From contig WMCF01000033.1 in the NCBI GenBank assembly GCA_009792885.1, positions 1,987,344-2,051,343 of the forward strand: a DNA stretch of 64,000 nt. The letters run 5' to 3'. The notes beneath the pieces are model-generated. The model was not told the DNA's origin. It did not search any database and saw only the letters and a program-made list of their open reading frames with translations. Made by a program: the position numbers and the translations under genes. This stretch comes from Eremophila alpestris peregrina (taxonomy: Eukaryota > Chordata > Aves > Passeriformes > Alaudidae). Shown piece after piece: positions 13,105 through 26,000 of the stretch; the first letter of the stretch is position 1, and every line of letters begins with the position of its first letter.

Positions 13105-15704
13105 CTCTGTACATATCCACACACACATATCTGGCATCACAGTCACTTCTTTTTTAAAATAGAACTTTAGAGTTCTAGATGCATTAGAGTTAAGATGTTT
13201 TGGGATTCTTCACCAATAGGGCCACGTTTGTAGGGCCACGATTCTGCAAAGCATTTAAGTATGTTACAGTGTGGAACTACACTGGTGTCAACAGAATGAA
13301 TGTGCCTGAAGAAATGCATTTAAAGCCTACGAGAGAATTTATCAGAACTTGAAGACAAACCAGTTCTAAAATAACTTTGTATGGTTCTTCTCTTAATGAA
13401 AGTGTAAATATTTAAATAGTGAATACCTGTTACTGTCTTGCGGGTGACAGAAGCAAGCACTGAATTTTATAAGTAAATTATATTGACTTCTGTCTATAAT
13501 GACAGAGATCTAGCTTTTAGCCCTCCAACTCCTCATGTTTTGAGATTGAATAGTGTACTTCAGAAGTATATAATTTTAGCAGAAAGATATCCACATGTGA
13601 GAGGAAAAAATATTTCCCTAGAAGACTGATGAAAATTAAATATCAGGTGTTTGAAACTGCTCAGGTGTTTAGAAAGTCAGAATTTGCTGAAGGGAAAGGA
13701 ATTTGTACCCAAAGATCAGGCAATGCATTAAAAATGCATGGGAAAATATGAAAAAAAACCCATAGGATGCATTGTGGAACCATGTGATAAAATCAATTTC
13801 ACAGTGAATCATGCAGCTCTGCAGTTCAGTGTTGATAACTCACAATTCAGCCGAGAGTCAGAAAATATTTAGTAATTTTTTTACAGCCCTAACTCTTAAA
13901 TTCATATGATTACAGCGGGAATTCCAACTTTAATTAAATTTGAAGCAAGTCCCTGCCTGCAGAACAATGCTACAAGCCATGTTCATGTATGCTCCAAAGA
14001 CTTGGAAATCAAAAGACAAATAAAGCAACCGTTTGTTTTTTGGTTGTTTGTTTCTGTAGGCTTTTATTACTAATAGATTGTAAATAAGCTTTATTTGGAG
14101 GCTGCTTTATTCAAAATTAGTAACAAGCTACAATACTGAGCTAAAGAGAGGAATACAGTGAAATTAGACAACTACAAAGCATCTTATTTAATCTAACACA
14201 GGATTGGAGAGTAACAAACTTTATCCTGGTGAACTAAAGCACTAGTAATAAAGGTTAATGAGGTAAGAGCAGAAATGCAGCCTACCTTAATGCCAGTGAA
14301 AAATCCACCCAACTGCTGTGTGTTTCCAACTAGTAAAATACAATTGACAGTATTGTATTACCAGCTGTGTGTCAGGGAGTCAACAAATAATGGATCAAAA
14401 GACAAATCATCTCTTTCCCTCTTTTATTTTTGCATAATATACTGAGTGACTTTATCAAAGAAAGAGAAGGGTCTTTTTCAAGAACTATCCCAAATGTACT
14501 CACTTGAAATATTGGGGTATCAGTATTTGCACTGGTCTGTTCTGGAGATCACACAGGAATTACAGATATATAACACACATGTAAATAATGATAACTTTAA
14601 TGAGGTTGAAAAATCAAGCTCCCTAAAATTAAAATGTTTCACAAATGAGGTTTTGTGTAACTCCAGTCTTTTATAAGCTTGTATCTTTTTGGATTCTAAT
14701 GGCCAGTAAATCTTAGCACTTGTACCTAAATGTTGAAGATTGCTCTATTTAAGACCTGAAGAAGTGTCTGTCCTTCCAACCCCTTATTCTCCAAACCATC
14801 ATAATTTGATTTAATGAAATGCCCTACTTGTGACTGCAAATCTCACTTCATGAGTATTTCTGATGGTTCCTATTTAGTGATACCACTGAAAAACCACATT
14901 GCACTTAGTCACTCCTCCTCGTGTAGCTCTTCTTCGAATACCAGTATGTTCCCCACAGGCTAAAGCCACTTGTCCCTAAATCCAGTCTCTCCTGCCTCTC
15001 AATCTCTCTTTTGTCTTGACTTTCTGCCCTCAGGTTCCTTGTCTGGCTGGTTCCAGGTCTGCCAGCCACTGTCTCTCTCTGCCCTGAGCCAAGTGACTCT
15101 TTCCTCTTGCACCAGTCACTGCTGACACAGACGGGACGTGCTGCTTTTTCTTGCTACCTCTTCAGAGCAATCAGTGCTGAAAAAGTACATCTTCCCCTGC
15201 ATATATTTGTTGGAAAATGCATGCTTTGATGCTCCAGTGACAGCCACAAAGGATTCAGGAAAGAAAGGAGACTACTTTGTGGCCTGGAGGGAAGGCACAT
15301 CTATGTTGTAGTCGCACTGGAGCTACAAGTAGATGCAGCATACTCAGTTTGAAAAGGATATTACAGGATACTTATATTAGCAGTTGATGAGTTTTAGTGT
15401 TTTTAAGTTAACACCTCTTGCTGCTCTTGGGTCAGTCAATAGAGACTGCAAATTACTTTTTATTTGATTTGTTTGTTTTGTATCTCATTGTGCTTAGGAT
15501 TCAGATCAGTGTTCTAAAATGTCTGTTTGTGATCATCATGATTTTTGAATATTATCCATCCTTTCTGATTTAGTCTTCCTGGCCCTTTCTAACCTGTTTC
15601 CCTGACTGCTTGACCCAGTGTCAGAGAGGTGGCAAGAGCAGGCACAGAGGACACAAGGAGAAGCAGAAAGGCAGATGCTGATCTCTTCTCTCTGGTGACC
15701 AGTG
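13105..15704. other. Intergenic, AT-rich, no gene recognised
   Basis: No coding potential, RNA gene or repeat recognised. Open frames are short, for example 14446-14676 on plus, and look like chance. Confidence 0.55.
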
Positions 15705-15967
15705 ACAAGCCCTGAGGGAACAACATGAAGTTGTGTCAGAGGAGGGTTAGGTTGGGTATTAGGAAATGGTTCTTCACCCAGTGTCTGGGCTCTGGAACAG
15801 CTTCCCATGGCAGTGGTCACAGCACCAAGCCTGACAGAGTTCCAGAAGTGTTTGGACAATGCTCTCAGGCATTGTGGTTCTTGAGGTGTCCTGTGCAGGG
15901 CCAGGAGATGAAATTCAGTGATCATTGTGGGTCGCTTCTAACTCAGGACATTGTATGATTCTGTGAA
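15705..15967 (+). mobile_element. CR1 LINE 3' end (5'-truncated), plus strand
   Basis: Strong resemblance to the avian CR1 3' end. It has GTGTCAGAGGAGGGTTAGG, then ATTAGGAAATGGTTCTTCACC, then CTGGAACAGCTTCCCA, then CACCAAGCCTGACAGAGTT, then GTCCTGTGCAGGGCCAGGAG, and finishes in ATTGTATGATTCTGTGA, the octamer-like terminus typical of CR1. It is truncated at the 5' side, as is usual for CR1, which primes from the 3' end. The modest divergence suggests a copy younger than the decayed CR1 pieces at 44390 and 62430. The open frames over it (15536-15925 minus, 15725-15958 plus) are non-coding shadows of the repeat. Confidence 0.92.
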
Positions 15968-17750
15968 ACTGTGGAAGAGAGCATGGGTACCTTTTGATAC
16001 CTTCTTATCTCTTCCAGAATCATCTCCTGACTCAAACAGTCCATGCTCTAGATCTGAACTGAAGGAATTCCAAAAGTTATCACTGTGTGGTCAACTATGT
16101 GATGAAGACAGAAAATACTGAAAATCACAGGGCTTAGTGGAGGTACTCCTACTTATAGGAGAAATACTTTAGAAAAAAAAAAAAGGCAGTTTAGTTTTGA
16201 AGTCCTGTGCTTTCTTTAGTATTTACAGTTTGTCAGCATCACAGGACCTTTCTTTGGATTTCTAGAGAGGCTCATGAGACTGTATCCCTGCAATCCCATC
16301 GGGCTCCTGCCAATAGGATTGTTGTGCTTTCTCCAATAAGATTATAAACGCTCATTTGCTTTCAGCAGAAGTTTTACCAAGCATCTATTCATATCTTAAT
16401 GGATTATTGACATAACACAGCAGACTGTTATGAAGTATTCCACTATGTGTAATTAGAGAGTATTTAATCTGCATAATAAAAATCCATATGAACAGTTGTT
16501 GTCATTCATGCCCAAAAGCTGCTCATCTAAATGAAGTGTCTAGTTTGCCCTATAAATTTAGGGATGGAAAACAGCATTTTGAAAAAAATCTAAATTCAGG
16601 AATGTCAAAAAGGTGCTTTTACTCAGCAACCCAGATGGGGGCAATTTGATTTCTCTCCACCCTCCCCCTGCCAAAGAAATAAAAAGAAGAGCAAAGAAAA
16701 TGGCATATAGATTTGAATGTTACATTGCAGCTTTCATCTTGAATCATGTTTTTACAGCCATTTGTTGAATATTTACTGCCCCTTTCCTTGTGCCTTTAGT
16801 AGGATGCCAAGAGAGCATACAAGGAGCTTGCTCAGGGCCCTCCTGCCTGGGCTGGGGAGGAAGGGTGGGTCAGGTTCTCTGCACTAGAGTCTTGTGCTTT
16901 TTCTTTATAATCCATCCACCCAGTGCTCCCACATGTACAGGATGGGCAGAAGGTCAAGCTGGCATCTGTGTATCATTTAAGACCTGCTAAAGCATGTGAA
17001 GTAAAGCTTAATTGGGAAGATGAGTGGTTCATACAGCATTGCTGGGTGTTCTGTAATGGGAAAATGTTAGGGTTAAAAAACAGCAGGGGAAGAGAAGCTG
17101 TAACTGATAATGCAGCCTGATAGTGCTGAGAGAGCAACCAGTAAGTAAGGGAAATATTTTATCCCTGTAGCCTGCTAGGGCTTCCTTTATGAAAGGCTTT
17201 TTACCAGATCAAAACTTGCAAAGAAAGCAGGAAAAAAGGAGTTAAAAATACTTAATAAAATGTTTCTATATAATAATTTTTGCTTGTTTTAATAAACAAT
17301 TATCATGATTTTTATTTTGCTAAGGAACTTCCTTGAGTTCAACATTAGCCAAAAGTGAAGGATGTAAGTTTTATTGTAAAGAAATGTTCTGTTCAACCGC
17401 TGCCACTGCTTGTTATGTTGTGGTGGAAATCCATCTCAGACTAGCCTGAAAACACAAATGAAAAGAAAAGAACCCCAACCAAGGTAAAACCTCAGCTGTA
17501 ATTTTCACATCAGCTTTTTACAGCCAGAGCACAATACAGTCATTTTGTGGTATCATAAAGAGTTGTTAGTTGTTCTTCTGGTGATTTAAAGCCCCAAAAT
17601 TGTCCACATGGTCTAGAATATTATTGTGTACAAAAGGAAACTCCGCTGCATAAATTCCATAAATCTGTTCATTTTGGCATGAAAATAATAAAATCAATTA
17701 TTTGAGAAAATGCATCTATGGGGCATACTGTGAGCTTGTCATGGCATTGA
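15968..17750. other. Intergenic, no gene recognised
   Basis: Nothing coding. 16370-16560 is AT-rich, evenly complex sequence without repeat signatures, which could be a conserved non-coding element. That can only be judged by alignment. Two overlapping plus-strand open frames (16790-17120) have no recognisable domain. Confidence 0.5.
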
Positions 17751-17772
17751 TGTGTGTGTGTGTGTGTGTGTG
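17751..17772. repeat. (TG)11 microsatellite
   Basis: Eleven uninterrupted TG units. Confidence 0.95.
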
Positions 17773-19644
17773 TTGAATTAAGCAGAAGTATTCACAAAGA
17801 ATTGAAAAATCTGTGCTGATACATGAAGGTACTGTAATATTGAGGTGAGCAAGCCCTGTAAAGCAACTTCTAAGTGACTGGTGCAAAACTCCTACTTTGG
17901 TATCTAGACATTAATGTTAAGTCAACAGGAAGTAAGTTATTCTGGAATTGATTCTAATTCTGGTATTTAACTTTCAAATATTTGCCTTCACAACATTAAC
18001 AATGTCCCTTACATACAGCTTCTAGTGAATATGAATTTAGATTCATAAATTGCAGGCCCCTCCAGATTATCTGCACAAATGTATTTGTGGTTCTCAGCTG
18101 AGGGGGTAGGATTTGGGGCTGTGTTGTAATTTAAACCAAAGAATGTTAATTGTAGTGTATGCATAAAACACTTGGAACTGTCCTAGAGGAGTCTCAAGAT
18201 GCTTTATCACCCCAGATATTATACAGAGCTTTCAAGAACCAGTTCCTGAATGTCTGGGTTTAAGAAAAAAAAAGGCCAATGCGATAAGAATATACTGAAA
18301 AATCTTCTAAATCCCTTTATCAAAGGGAGAGAGATAAAAATAATAACACTCAGTAGCTAAAAAATACAATCTGTGGAAATCTTAATGAAGCCTAATGAAT
18401 CATGTGAGCTGTATTGTTAAATTTACTATCCCTATTTTACAGGTAAGAAAAAAGAAATATGAAAGTGAACACTGACATTTTCATCTATTGCGTGTATTAA
18501 ATTTTGCAACTTAATCCATATTCTTACATGCTGGTGAAAGAGAGAAGAATTGAGTTCTTATTGAAAGTTAAGCTGTCACAGAGAGGGGGGAGAAATCTGC
18601 AAGGCCAAGAGAAATACCCCCATTCTGTCAGGCATCTGGTGACTAGTGACCCCAACTTATGTTTCAAAAGCAGGAGGGTGAAAGCTTTAAAGTGCCAACT
18701 TTCCCCCTCTGAAAGAAAGAAGTGTATTTCAACAGTGCTCAGTCAATGCCAGTTTGGTCTCAATCTGTGGAGCCTGCACTTGAATGCTTGTAGACTGAAC
18801 AGCCACAGGGTTTCACTCTGTGTGTTGTTCTGTGCATAGTGTCCTCTCCATCATCCTCTGGCCTCTTGATAGTCTCTTCTGCTTTGGAATTTGTAAATTT
18901 AGGATCTTACTAATTTTCCTCCTTCTTTTCTATCAGACACTGTGGATGTCTCTCACCCTACTGCAGTCTGTGTGTGACAAGCCCTGTCTCTCTCCCTTTT
19001 GAGCCTCTGTTTGCTGCTGTATATATAACATGCTGTCTTGTGGCTGCTTAAATATACTTATTGATATTTATAAAGAATTAACAATTTAGATACAATTTTC
19101 TAATCAATGGGGATTACAATGTGAAAAGGCTGTGTTCAGCATTTTGGTCTCCAGCACCAGGTTGTGGTCTTTCTTTCTCTTGGGTATACTTTACCTGATT
19201 TTTTATGATCCTGTTGTGTCCATGTTTTTGTCAATTTGCTGTGAATTTGGCTTTCTCTTTTGACTACCTATCTACATACATCTCTACACTGCCAAGTGCT
19301 GATGAGGAAGCAAAATGATCCTGGTGGGAGATGCACAAATGCAGGCAGGCCTGTCCTCATTCCAGGTATTCAGTGTTGAAGAATATTGTTGCCCTATCTT
19401 AATAGTTCATCTGGTTTAGATCAAGACCCTAGATCCTTGCTTAAGTTCTGTACAAATAGAATTCTTTATAAAATTATTTATATACATAGATGTGTATATA
19501 TGTAGGCAGAATCCATATGTAAATAATATGAAGTATGGATTTCACTGGTGTTATCTCTGAGAACACTTAGTGAGGAAATCCAAAGGTTCCACAAAGTCAA
19601 ACAGCCTGCAGAACAAACTGCCTGACAGCTCTTGGATTGGTTCA
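17773..19644. other. Intergenic, no gene recognised
   Basis: No gene or known repeat seen. The plus-strand open frame at 18504-18839 (111 codons) has no recognisable motif, and its context gives no support for an exon. Confidence 0.55.
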
Positions 19645-20080
19645 TGTTTCTACAACCAGAAAGAAGAAACAAGCTTTTGAAGAAGAGAACGCTGGTGTGG
19701 AAGACCAGACAGCTGCAGGAGCTGAACTGGGTGACACTGCAGAGCTTTTGGCCCTGGTGCAGTGAAAGCTGAGGAAGAGATGAACTCAAGGCAAGAACAG
19801 AAGTGAGGACGTTGTGTCTGGTCACTCTGACCCGGCAGAGCCCGGCAGGGCCCCAGCTCCCCCTGGCCGGAGGGAGCTGGAGCTGCCCCCCACCTCTCCT
19901 GAGGCAAGCAGCAGAAAGAGCAGGAAGTTCCCAAAATCCCCAGCTTTTATAAATGTGCTCATTCACGAAAACGAACTCACTTTTATCACTGGCTGAACCA
20001 TGTGTCAATCTAAGGTCCTTGCAGATAACTATTTCCGTTTTTTAACTAAAAGTTACGCTAAACTATAACAACCCCACAAA
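19645..20080 (-). mobile_element. Possible ERV LTR-like block with TATA-like box, minus strand
   Basis: On the minus strand there is an A/T-rich lead, then a TATA-like TTTATAAAAG (complement of about 19944-19953), then a GC-rich block with GGGGGCAGCTCCAGCTCC. This order of promoter elements and composition resembles the U3/R part of avian retroviral LTRs. The sequence is unusually GC-rich for its AT-rich surroundings. I see no AATAAA at the expected place and cannot define TG...CA ends, so the assignment is tentative. A 176-codon minus-strand open frame (19478-20008) spans the block but has no known domain. Confidence 0.33.
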
Positions 20081-23000
20081 GTTTCTTCCTGTCAGGGTCT
20101 TGGTCCTCCTTGCCAGGTGAGATGGCTTTCATATCTTTGGTAGTACACTTTCCAAATCTTTCTCCATTCTCCATTTCTTAGTGAAATCAACCTCACAGTT
20201 ATTTCAGTCAGGAGGGTGAAAAGAGATGGTAGCCTTTATTAGCAGACAGGCACGTACAATCTTTCAGAGTTTATGCTTTACACTCATCCTAAATACCTTC
20301 CCAAGCAGTGTCAGCATTCTCTCTTGGATGGGAGAGTGACTTCTATCAGCTGTTCTAAAGCTACATGCTCCCAGGATGGAGCTGTCTGGACTTTTGATAC
20401 ACCGTCTCTTGCAACAACACATAAATTATCTGGCTAACTCTGCTTGGGTATGGTTACACTGACAGTATGAGTGAAGTTCAACTCTCAAAGAAAAGGATAC
20501 AGACAAGCTACCATTCCTATGTTACTTCTCTACTCCATTTCATTATGTTCTGCTTCCGCTTTATGTTTTTGCTTTCTGGACTTGTGTTTTTCTTCATAAT
20601 TTGCATTATCATCTAATATCTGACATTTCCATTCCTAAAAAAGATACAGTGTCTCATTTTTGAAACCACTGCAAGTATTAGATTTTCTAAATTTTGTCTT
20701 GCCTAGGCTTGCAGTTCACATCCCCCACAGCCCAACTCCTATGAGGTGAGCTTTGCTTGTTTTTACTCAATATAACTAGAATTTCATTTCAAAACTATTT
20801 CTGGGGCTTCAAATATAGTATAACTTGTGTATGGTGTGTAAATGCAAATCATATGTAGTCTTTTCATATCCAAAGCGATAATCCACAAAATTTCTGCTAC
20901 AATTGATTCCTTCTAGCTCTTCTTTGCCTCTCTTCAGCCATTGTCCGCAGACTTCTGCAGAATTGTTTTACTTCTTACAAATATAATGGATTTGCCCAGA
21001 GGCTGTTTGGGTCTATATTTTATTTCAAGCCTTTGTGCAGTCTTCTATGTGACTCCTTGCAAATCTACTCTGACTGTATTTTGTGGACTTCTCTACAGAG
21101 CCTTCAGTTTTGTTTCTCAATTGTATCTCTTTATGGATTTACAGTTTAATACATAAAAAGCATCACACATTTCCTTTTTGATTTCTTAGAGGAAACTGAT
21201 CCCTCTGCAGCTTTACCTTTCTGTAAGTGAAGAATACTCTTCATTTATTTAGTGCTGTGTAACAGCTGTCTTGCTCTTTCTCACCTGCACCTTGGCTATT
21301 GGTCTAATCTGGTGCATCTGAGCCTCAGCATGTCTTAGGCCATTTTTTAATATTTTTAATATTCTCAGGAATAGAAAATAATTGTCCTGCTTTGCTCAGT
21401 TCTCTAGGGTTTTTCTGAAAAGTTAGATGCATAGTGCAGTTTTTACTGATTTCTCTAACGTATCCTTTACTCACGATTTTTTCTTCTACTTGTGTGTCTA
21501 TTTTGTTGCTGGTACTGCCTTGTCTTCTGAGGTGGCAGTGAAACAGAGCTCCAAATCAGGACTCAGAGGTACAATATAACGTTATCCTAACTAAAGAGAA
21601 TCTAATGCTGGGGAAAGATCTTTGTGTTTTACTCCATCATGTGCTCAGCACTGACTGAATGTAGCAAAAGCTATTTCAGCCCAAAATTCTTCTTAAAGTG
21701 CCTTTTACTGAGAGTGTTATTTAATGTTCAGAGGTGTTATGTACTTAAGACTGTCTCTGAAGTGAAATGAGGAAGGAATGAAATGGTATATTTATGCACC
21801 AAATTTAAAAGACCAAGATTAAAAATTGGCTTGTAGTGCCTTACTATTTAGAAGTTCTAAATCCAGTTAAGTTATTCAATGTTGTTTTTTATGGAGATAT
21901 TCCAGAAAACTGCTTTCAGTTCTGGAATGACTGATCTGTTTCTAATTGAGTGAAACTTGGCAAGCCTCAGATCTACAAGAAACACAAAGAGTGCAGGTAC
22001 AACACTTTGCTATTAAAAGATTTAATTAAATACTGTATATCTAAAATCATAATAGCTGAGAAACCACCATTTTGTTTTACTTACTGTGAAAAGGCAAAAT
22101 GTAAACAGAAAACAGTAAGATCCAATTTGCTTATTCCTCAGCTACAAAATCTGCTTTCCAAAATAAATCTTTACGCTTCTTCTTTCTCCTTCTAACAAAT
22201 GTTTTGGTCTCTTACTGGCAAAAATGAAAACAGAAAGAAAGACAATAGTTTGTGAAGAGTCTTTTCACTTGGGAAATACTACTTTACAGTAACTGTAGTA
22301 TAATCTGTCATAACTCCAAATGTAACAGACTAGTACAAAAAGAAAGCAACAATGCTAAGTGCCTCCCTGGGTGTTTCATGGTAATTACAGCTCTCTGGCT
22401 GAGAGAGCTGATGGCTAAAGGCAATTTAGACATTTAAACTGACCAGTCTGATTCCTGTCCTTTTAGGTTGAGATCACTCTATTAACAGGCATGTAGATTC
22501 ATGGTGTATCCAAGATTTTCAGGAGTGGGCTGCAGTTTCAGGAGACAGCCTTCAAAAATATGGGTAAAAGAGGGAAAGAATCAACACATTAACTAAAGCA
22601 TAATTAAACAATAGCCAGGAGAGCATCATGACCACCATTATACAGTTTACTTTGACTGCCATTGCTATTTTGGACAGTCCTTAATATGGAGGATATGGTG
22701 TGCCTGTACATGATGTTGTCCTCTACATACTATTGTAATGTTCATTGAATATTCTTTTCCATAAGACAAATATTATTTTTAATGTAAATTAACAGGCTAT
22801 TATCTTCAATAGTGAGCCATGGAACAACAACAGCAGTAGGTTTCTGATTACAACAGTATTTAACATTTTCTATAAAGGCACACAGAATTTCCAGCTCAGA
22901 AGGCATCTATTGCTGCACTTGTGCCTCTTTCCAGATTGGCTTTGTTTTCAATATTCTTGTACTTTAAAATGACTGCAGTTAATACTTTTAAACAGAAAAC

Positions 23001-26000
23001 CAAATTATTTTTTACCTTGTGTTTCAATGCACTGAATTCTTCAATGTCAAATTTCAGAAAAATACAAGGATCGGTTTCTTCCTTTTCCTGCCAAGAGCTG
23101 CAGCATCCAGAGGGCTGTTCATTGCCTCTGTCAGGTCTTCAGAGGGCAGATGGTCACAGATGCATCTCCTGCTCCACAGACCTGTTTTGGTTCGTTTTTC
23201 ATGTCCAGAGTACTTGATCCATTCTCAGTTGGATCTGCTGACAGAATAGGCTGAGTTTGCCCCAAAGTCCTTTACAGGAAAAGGTGACTTGCTAAAGGAA
23301 AGTTGGGAAAGTTGGAATGTATGACTTTTGGCTAGAGCTTGCCAATTATATCTATCGTTTGGAAAGTTACCCAATACTTGTTCCCAAGCTGCATTGTCTA
23401 AATCAGTTTTTTTCTCCTGGAAAAGTCAGCAGGAGTGGCTCTTGGCACATAACAGGAGCGAGCAGAGGGGCCCCAGCTCTGGGTGTCACCCTGCAGGTGC
23501 ATGTGCCAACAGAGGACAGATATGTTCAGGTCCTTTCTCCATAGCCAAGGCTGAGGCTGGCATGATGCTGGAGCAGAGGCTGGAGCGACAGCAGGGGAAT
23601 GCAGAGAGTCTGGAGGGGATGGGAGTGGGAGACAGAAGGCTGTACAAAGCAGCAGGAAGGGGCTGCATGGCTGCAGGGAGCTGCTGGTGACTCCCAAGGC
23701 CGAAGCACGGGCAGACTGGCAGCTCCTGTGCTCTCAGGAGCTGCCTGCAGACAAACCTCACAGCACACAGCACAGGGAAGAGCAGGTGCCATGTTTTTCC
23801 CCAGCCAGGACTGACAGACATCCCTTGGAACACCGAGCATCCAGTATAAAAGTTCTCTGCATCTTGCATGATGGTCGTGTACACTGAGCCCCAGCACAGC
23901 AGCTCAGTTTCCAGCCTCACCTGCCATATGTTTGATGTGCTGTGCCTGCACAGAGTGTGCACATGCACTGCTGCCAGCTGGCACCCCCCTGCCTTTACCT
24001 GACCATCTCCAGCCCCGGGTTCCACAGGACTGCGGTCACCGATGCCTGGTGGCACGAATGATCTGTCACTGACATGCGGTGCAGGCTGTGGGAGGCAGCC
24101 TGTGACCAGCAGGAGGTACTGCGGGGAGAATTCCTTCTGCCCTTTCCTCTAACGTGCTGCAAGAATAAATCACCGACTCAGCTTAAATGGTGCTTAAGTG
24201 ATATAATGGAGCCCTTGGCTGGCCTGCAGACAGAGGTAACAGCACTTGGATCTAACACTGATTAAAATTCTGCTAGCCTGGTGTTTGTTTACTGTTTCAG
24301 AAATATTTTGCAACAAAAGTAAAGATGAAAATTATAATTTGCCTATAAAAGCAAGTCAGGGGTAAGTGAGATAAGGACAAGTGGGCTGTTATTTGGCATT
24401 AATATTTATATTCAAGGATATCTTAAGGGAGTGCAAGGGACATCAAATTCCTTTTTATTTGCAGGATATAAGAGAATTTTGAAGCTTGTATTATGGGTCA
24501 AGAAAGGAGAGAATATTTGTTTGGCCTCAACAACACAAAGGAAACAAATTAGTGGATCTGTAATTTAACTAACCACTTCCATTAGCGCAGCTATTAAGGG
24601 TGGCTGCTTTCCCCAGTTTTCAGAGATAGTTGCAATGTGGGGAGCAGTGCCATGCTATTGGCAAGCTGCTAAATAGGGGGTTTTTTGTTTTGTAAGTTTT
24701 CGATATTTTGTGCTGAAGGTATGACTCATTAGTACTACTTACCTAAAAGAGGATCCAGATAACACCATTGTGTTCATTCCTACTCTGTGCTCTGCAAGCC
24801 AACTCCTCAGCCTACCAGCGACCAAGATTGTGTACCGAGAGCATCCACTAAGTGATTTCTTCTTGTACGTGCCACATGGAAGGGAAGTCAATATTTATAC
24901 CTCTCACTTGATAGAATTCATTAAATATATTTTGCTAAATAACACTCTATATTACATATTCCTTGTCTAATATTTGCCCACAGAAGAGGTATTTGTTATG
25001 TGAGTTGAATGCCTAGTTAAGACCTAAATGAGTACAACATACTGAATATTTATTTGCTAGCACAATACAGTAGATAGAGGGGAGATGAGAGAGAATGCAA
25101 ATAGAGGAGGAAGAAAAAGTGATTAAAGGGCACAAACAGAACATGAAATATTTCTACATGACTGCAGTGATTCTGAAAACTGCAAGTAAGCAGCAAGAGA
25201 AGTCCAGTTATTTAGGTTTTAGAATTTAAAAGTCAAAATTTTTATTAAAAAATAACATTTAAGGAGATTGTAAATGACTATTAACAGCAGTCACGCTTCA
25301 TCTAAAAATGTGTTGCTTCAAGAGAACTCCAGAAATGAGCCACTTCTCATCAGATCTGGACCATTTGGGTTCTCCACGTTTAGAGCACCTTTTATCTTCA
25401 ATGATAGGTTCTTAGTATGAGAAATCTTTATTTTTATTTTTCTACTGTTTTAGTCTGCGATGTAGAGAGTAAAACTCATACCACAGCAAAATCTAGTCAC
25501 AACAACAACAAAATCCCCATGTGGTTGAGAGCTGTTAAGGCTCTGTTAAAGACTACTTACTAGAGAGATTGTATTGGCTAATGGGATTTTGTGAGAAATT
25601 ACATCGCAGAATTTTGGCAAAGAAAGTGCTTTGGACAGTAATTTGTTTTTCTGAAAATAATGTTTTGTAATAAGAGTAACATGTCCTTCTCTATTTTCTG
25701 AAATATATTCCTTGAGAGCAAATGTAAATCACAACTGTGCAGGCAGAGGAAGGATTTTGGCCATTTATGTGATTTGAAGAAATCACAAATATAATCCACC
25801 ACCAGCAAGATGTTGTGACATGTTTAACACTGAACTTTTAATTTAATAAAGGCAAGTGAATCATGAAGCAAATATGTCTTTACTTGACATGATACAAATG
25901 TAAGAAAAGCTATATCAGACATTATAATGCTTATTTTAGCAGATATGTGTTTGCATTTGTAGCTGTGGGCAGGATTTCAAAGGTGCTCTTTGGTAAATAT

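Noticed and set aside
23486..24055. 189-codon minus-strand open frame in a GC-rich patch
   Set aside because: Overlapped by open frames in other frames and on the other strand with no domain; composition effect.
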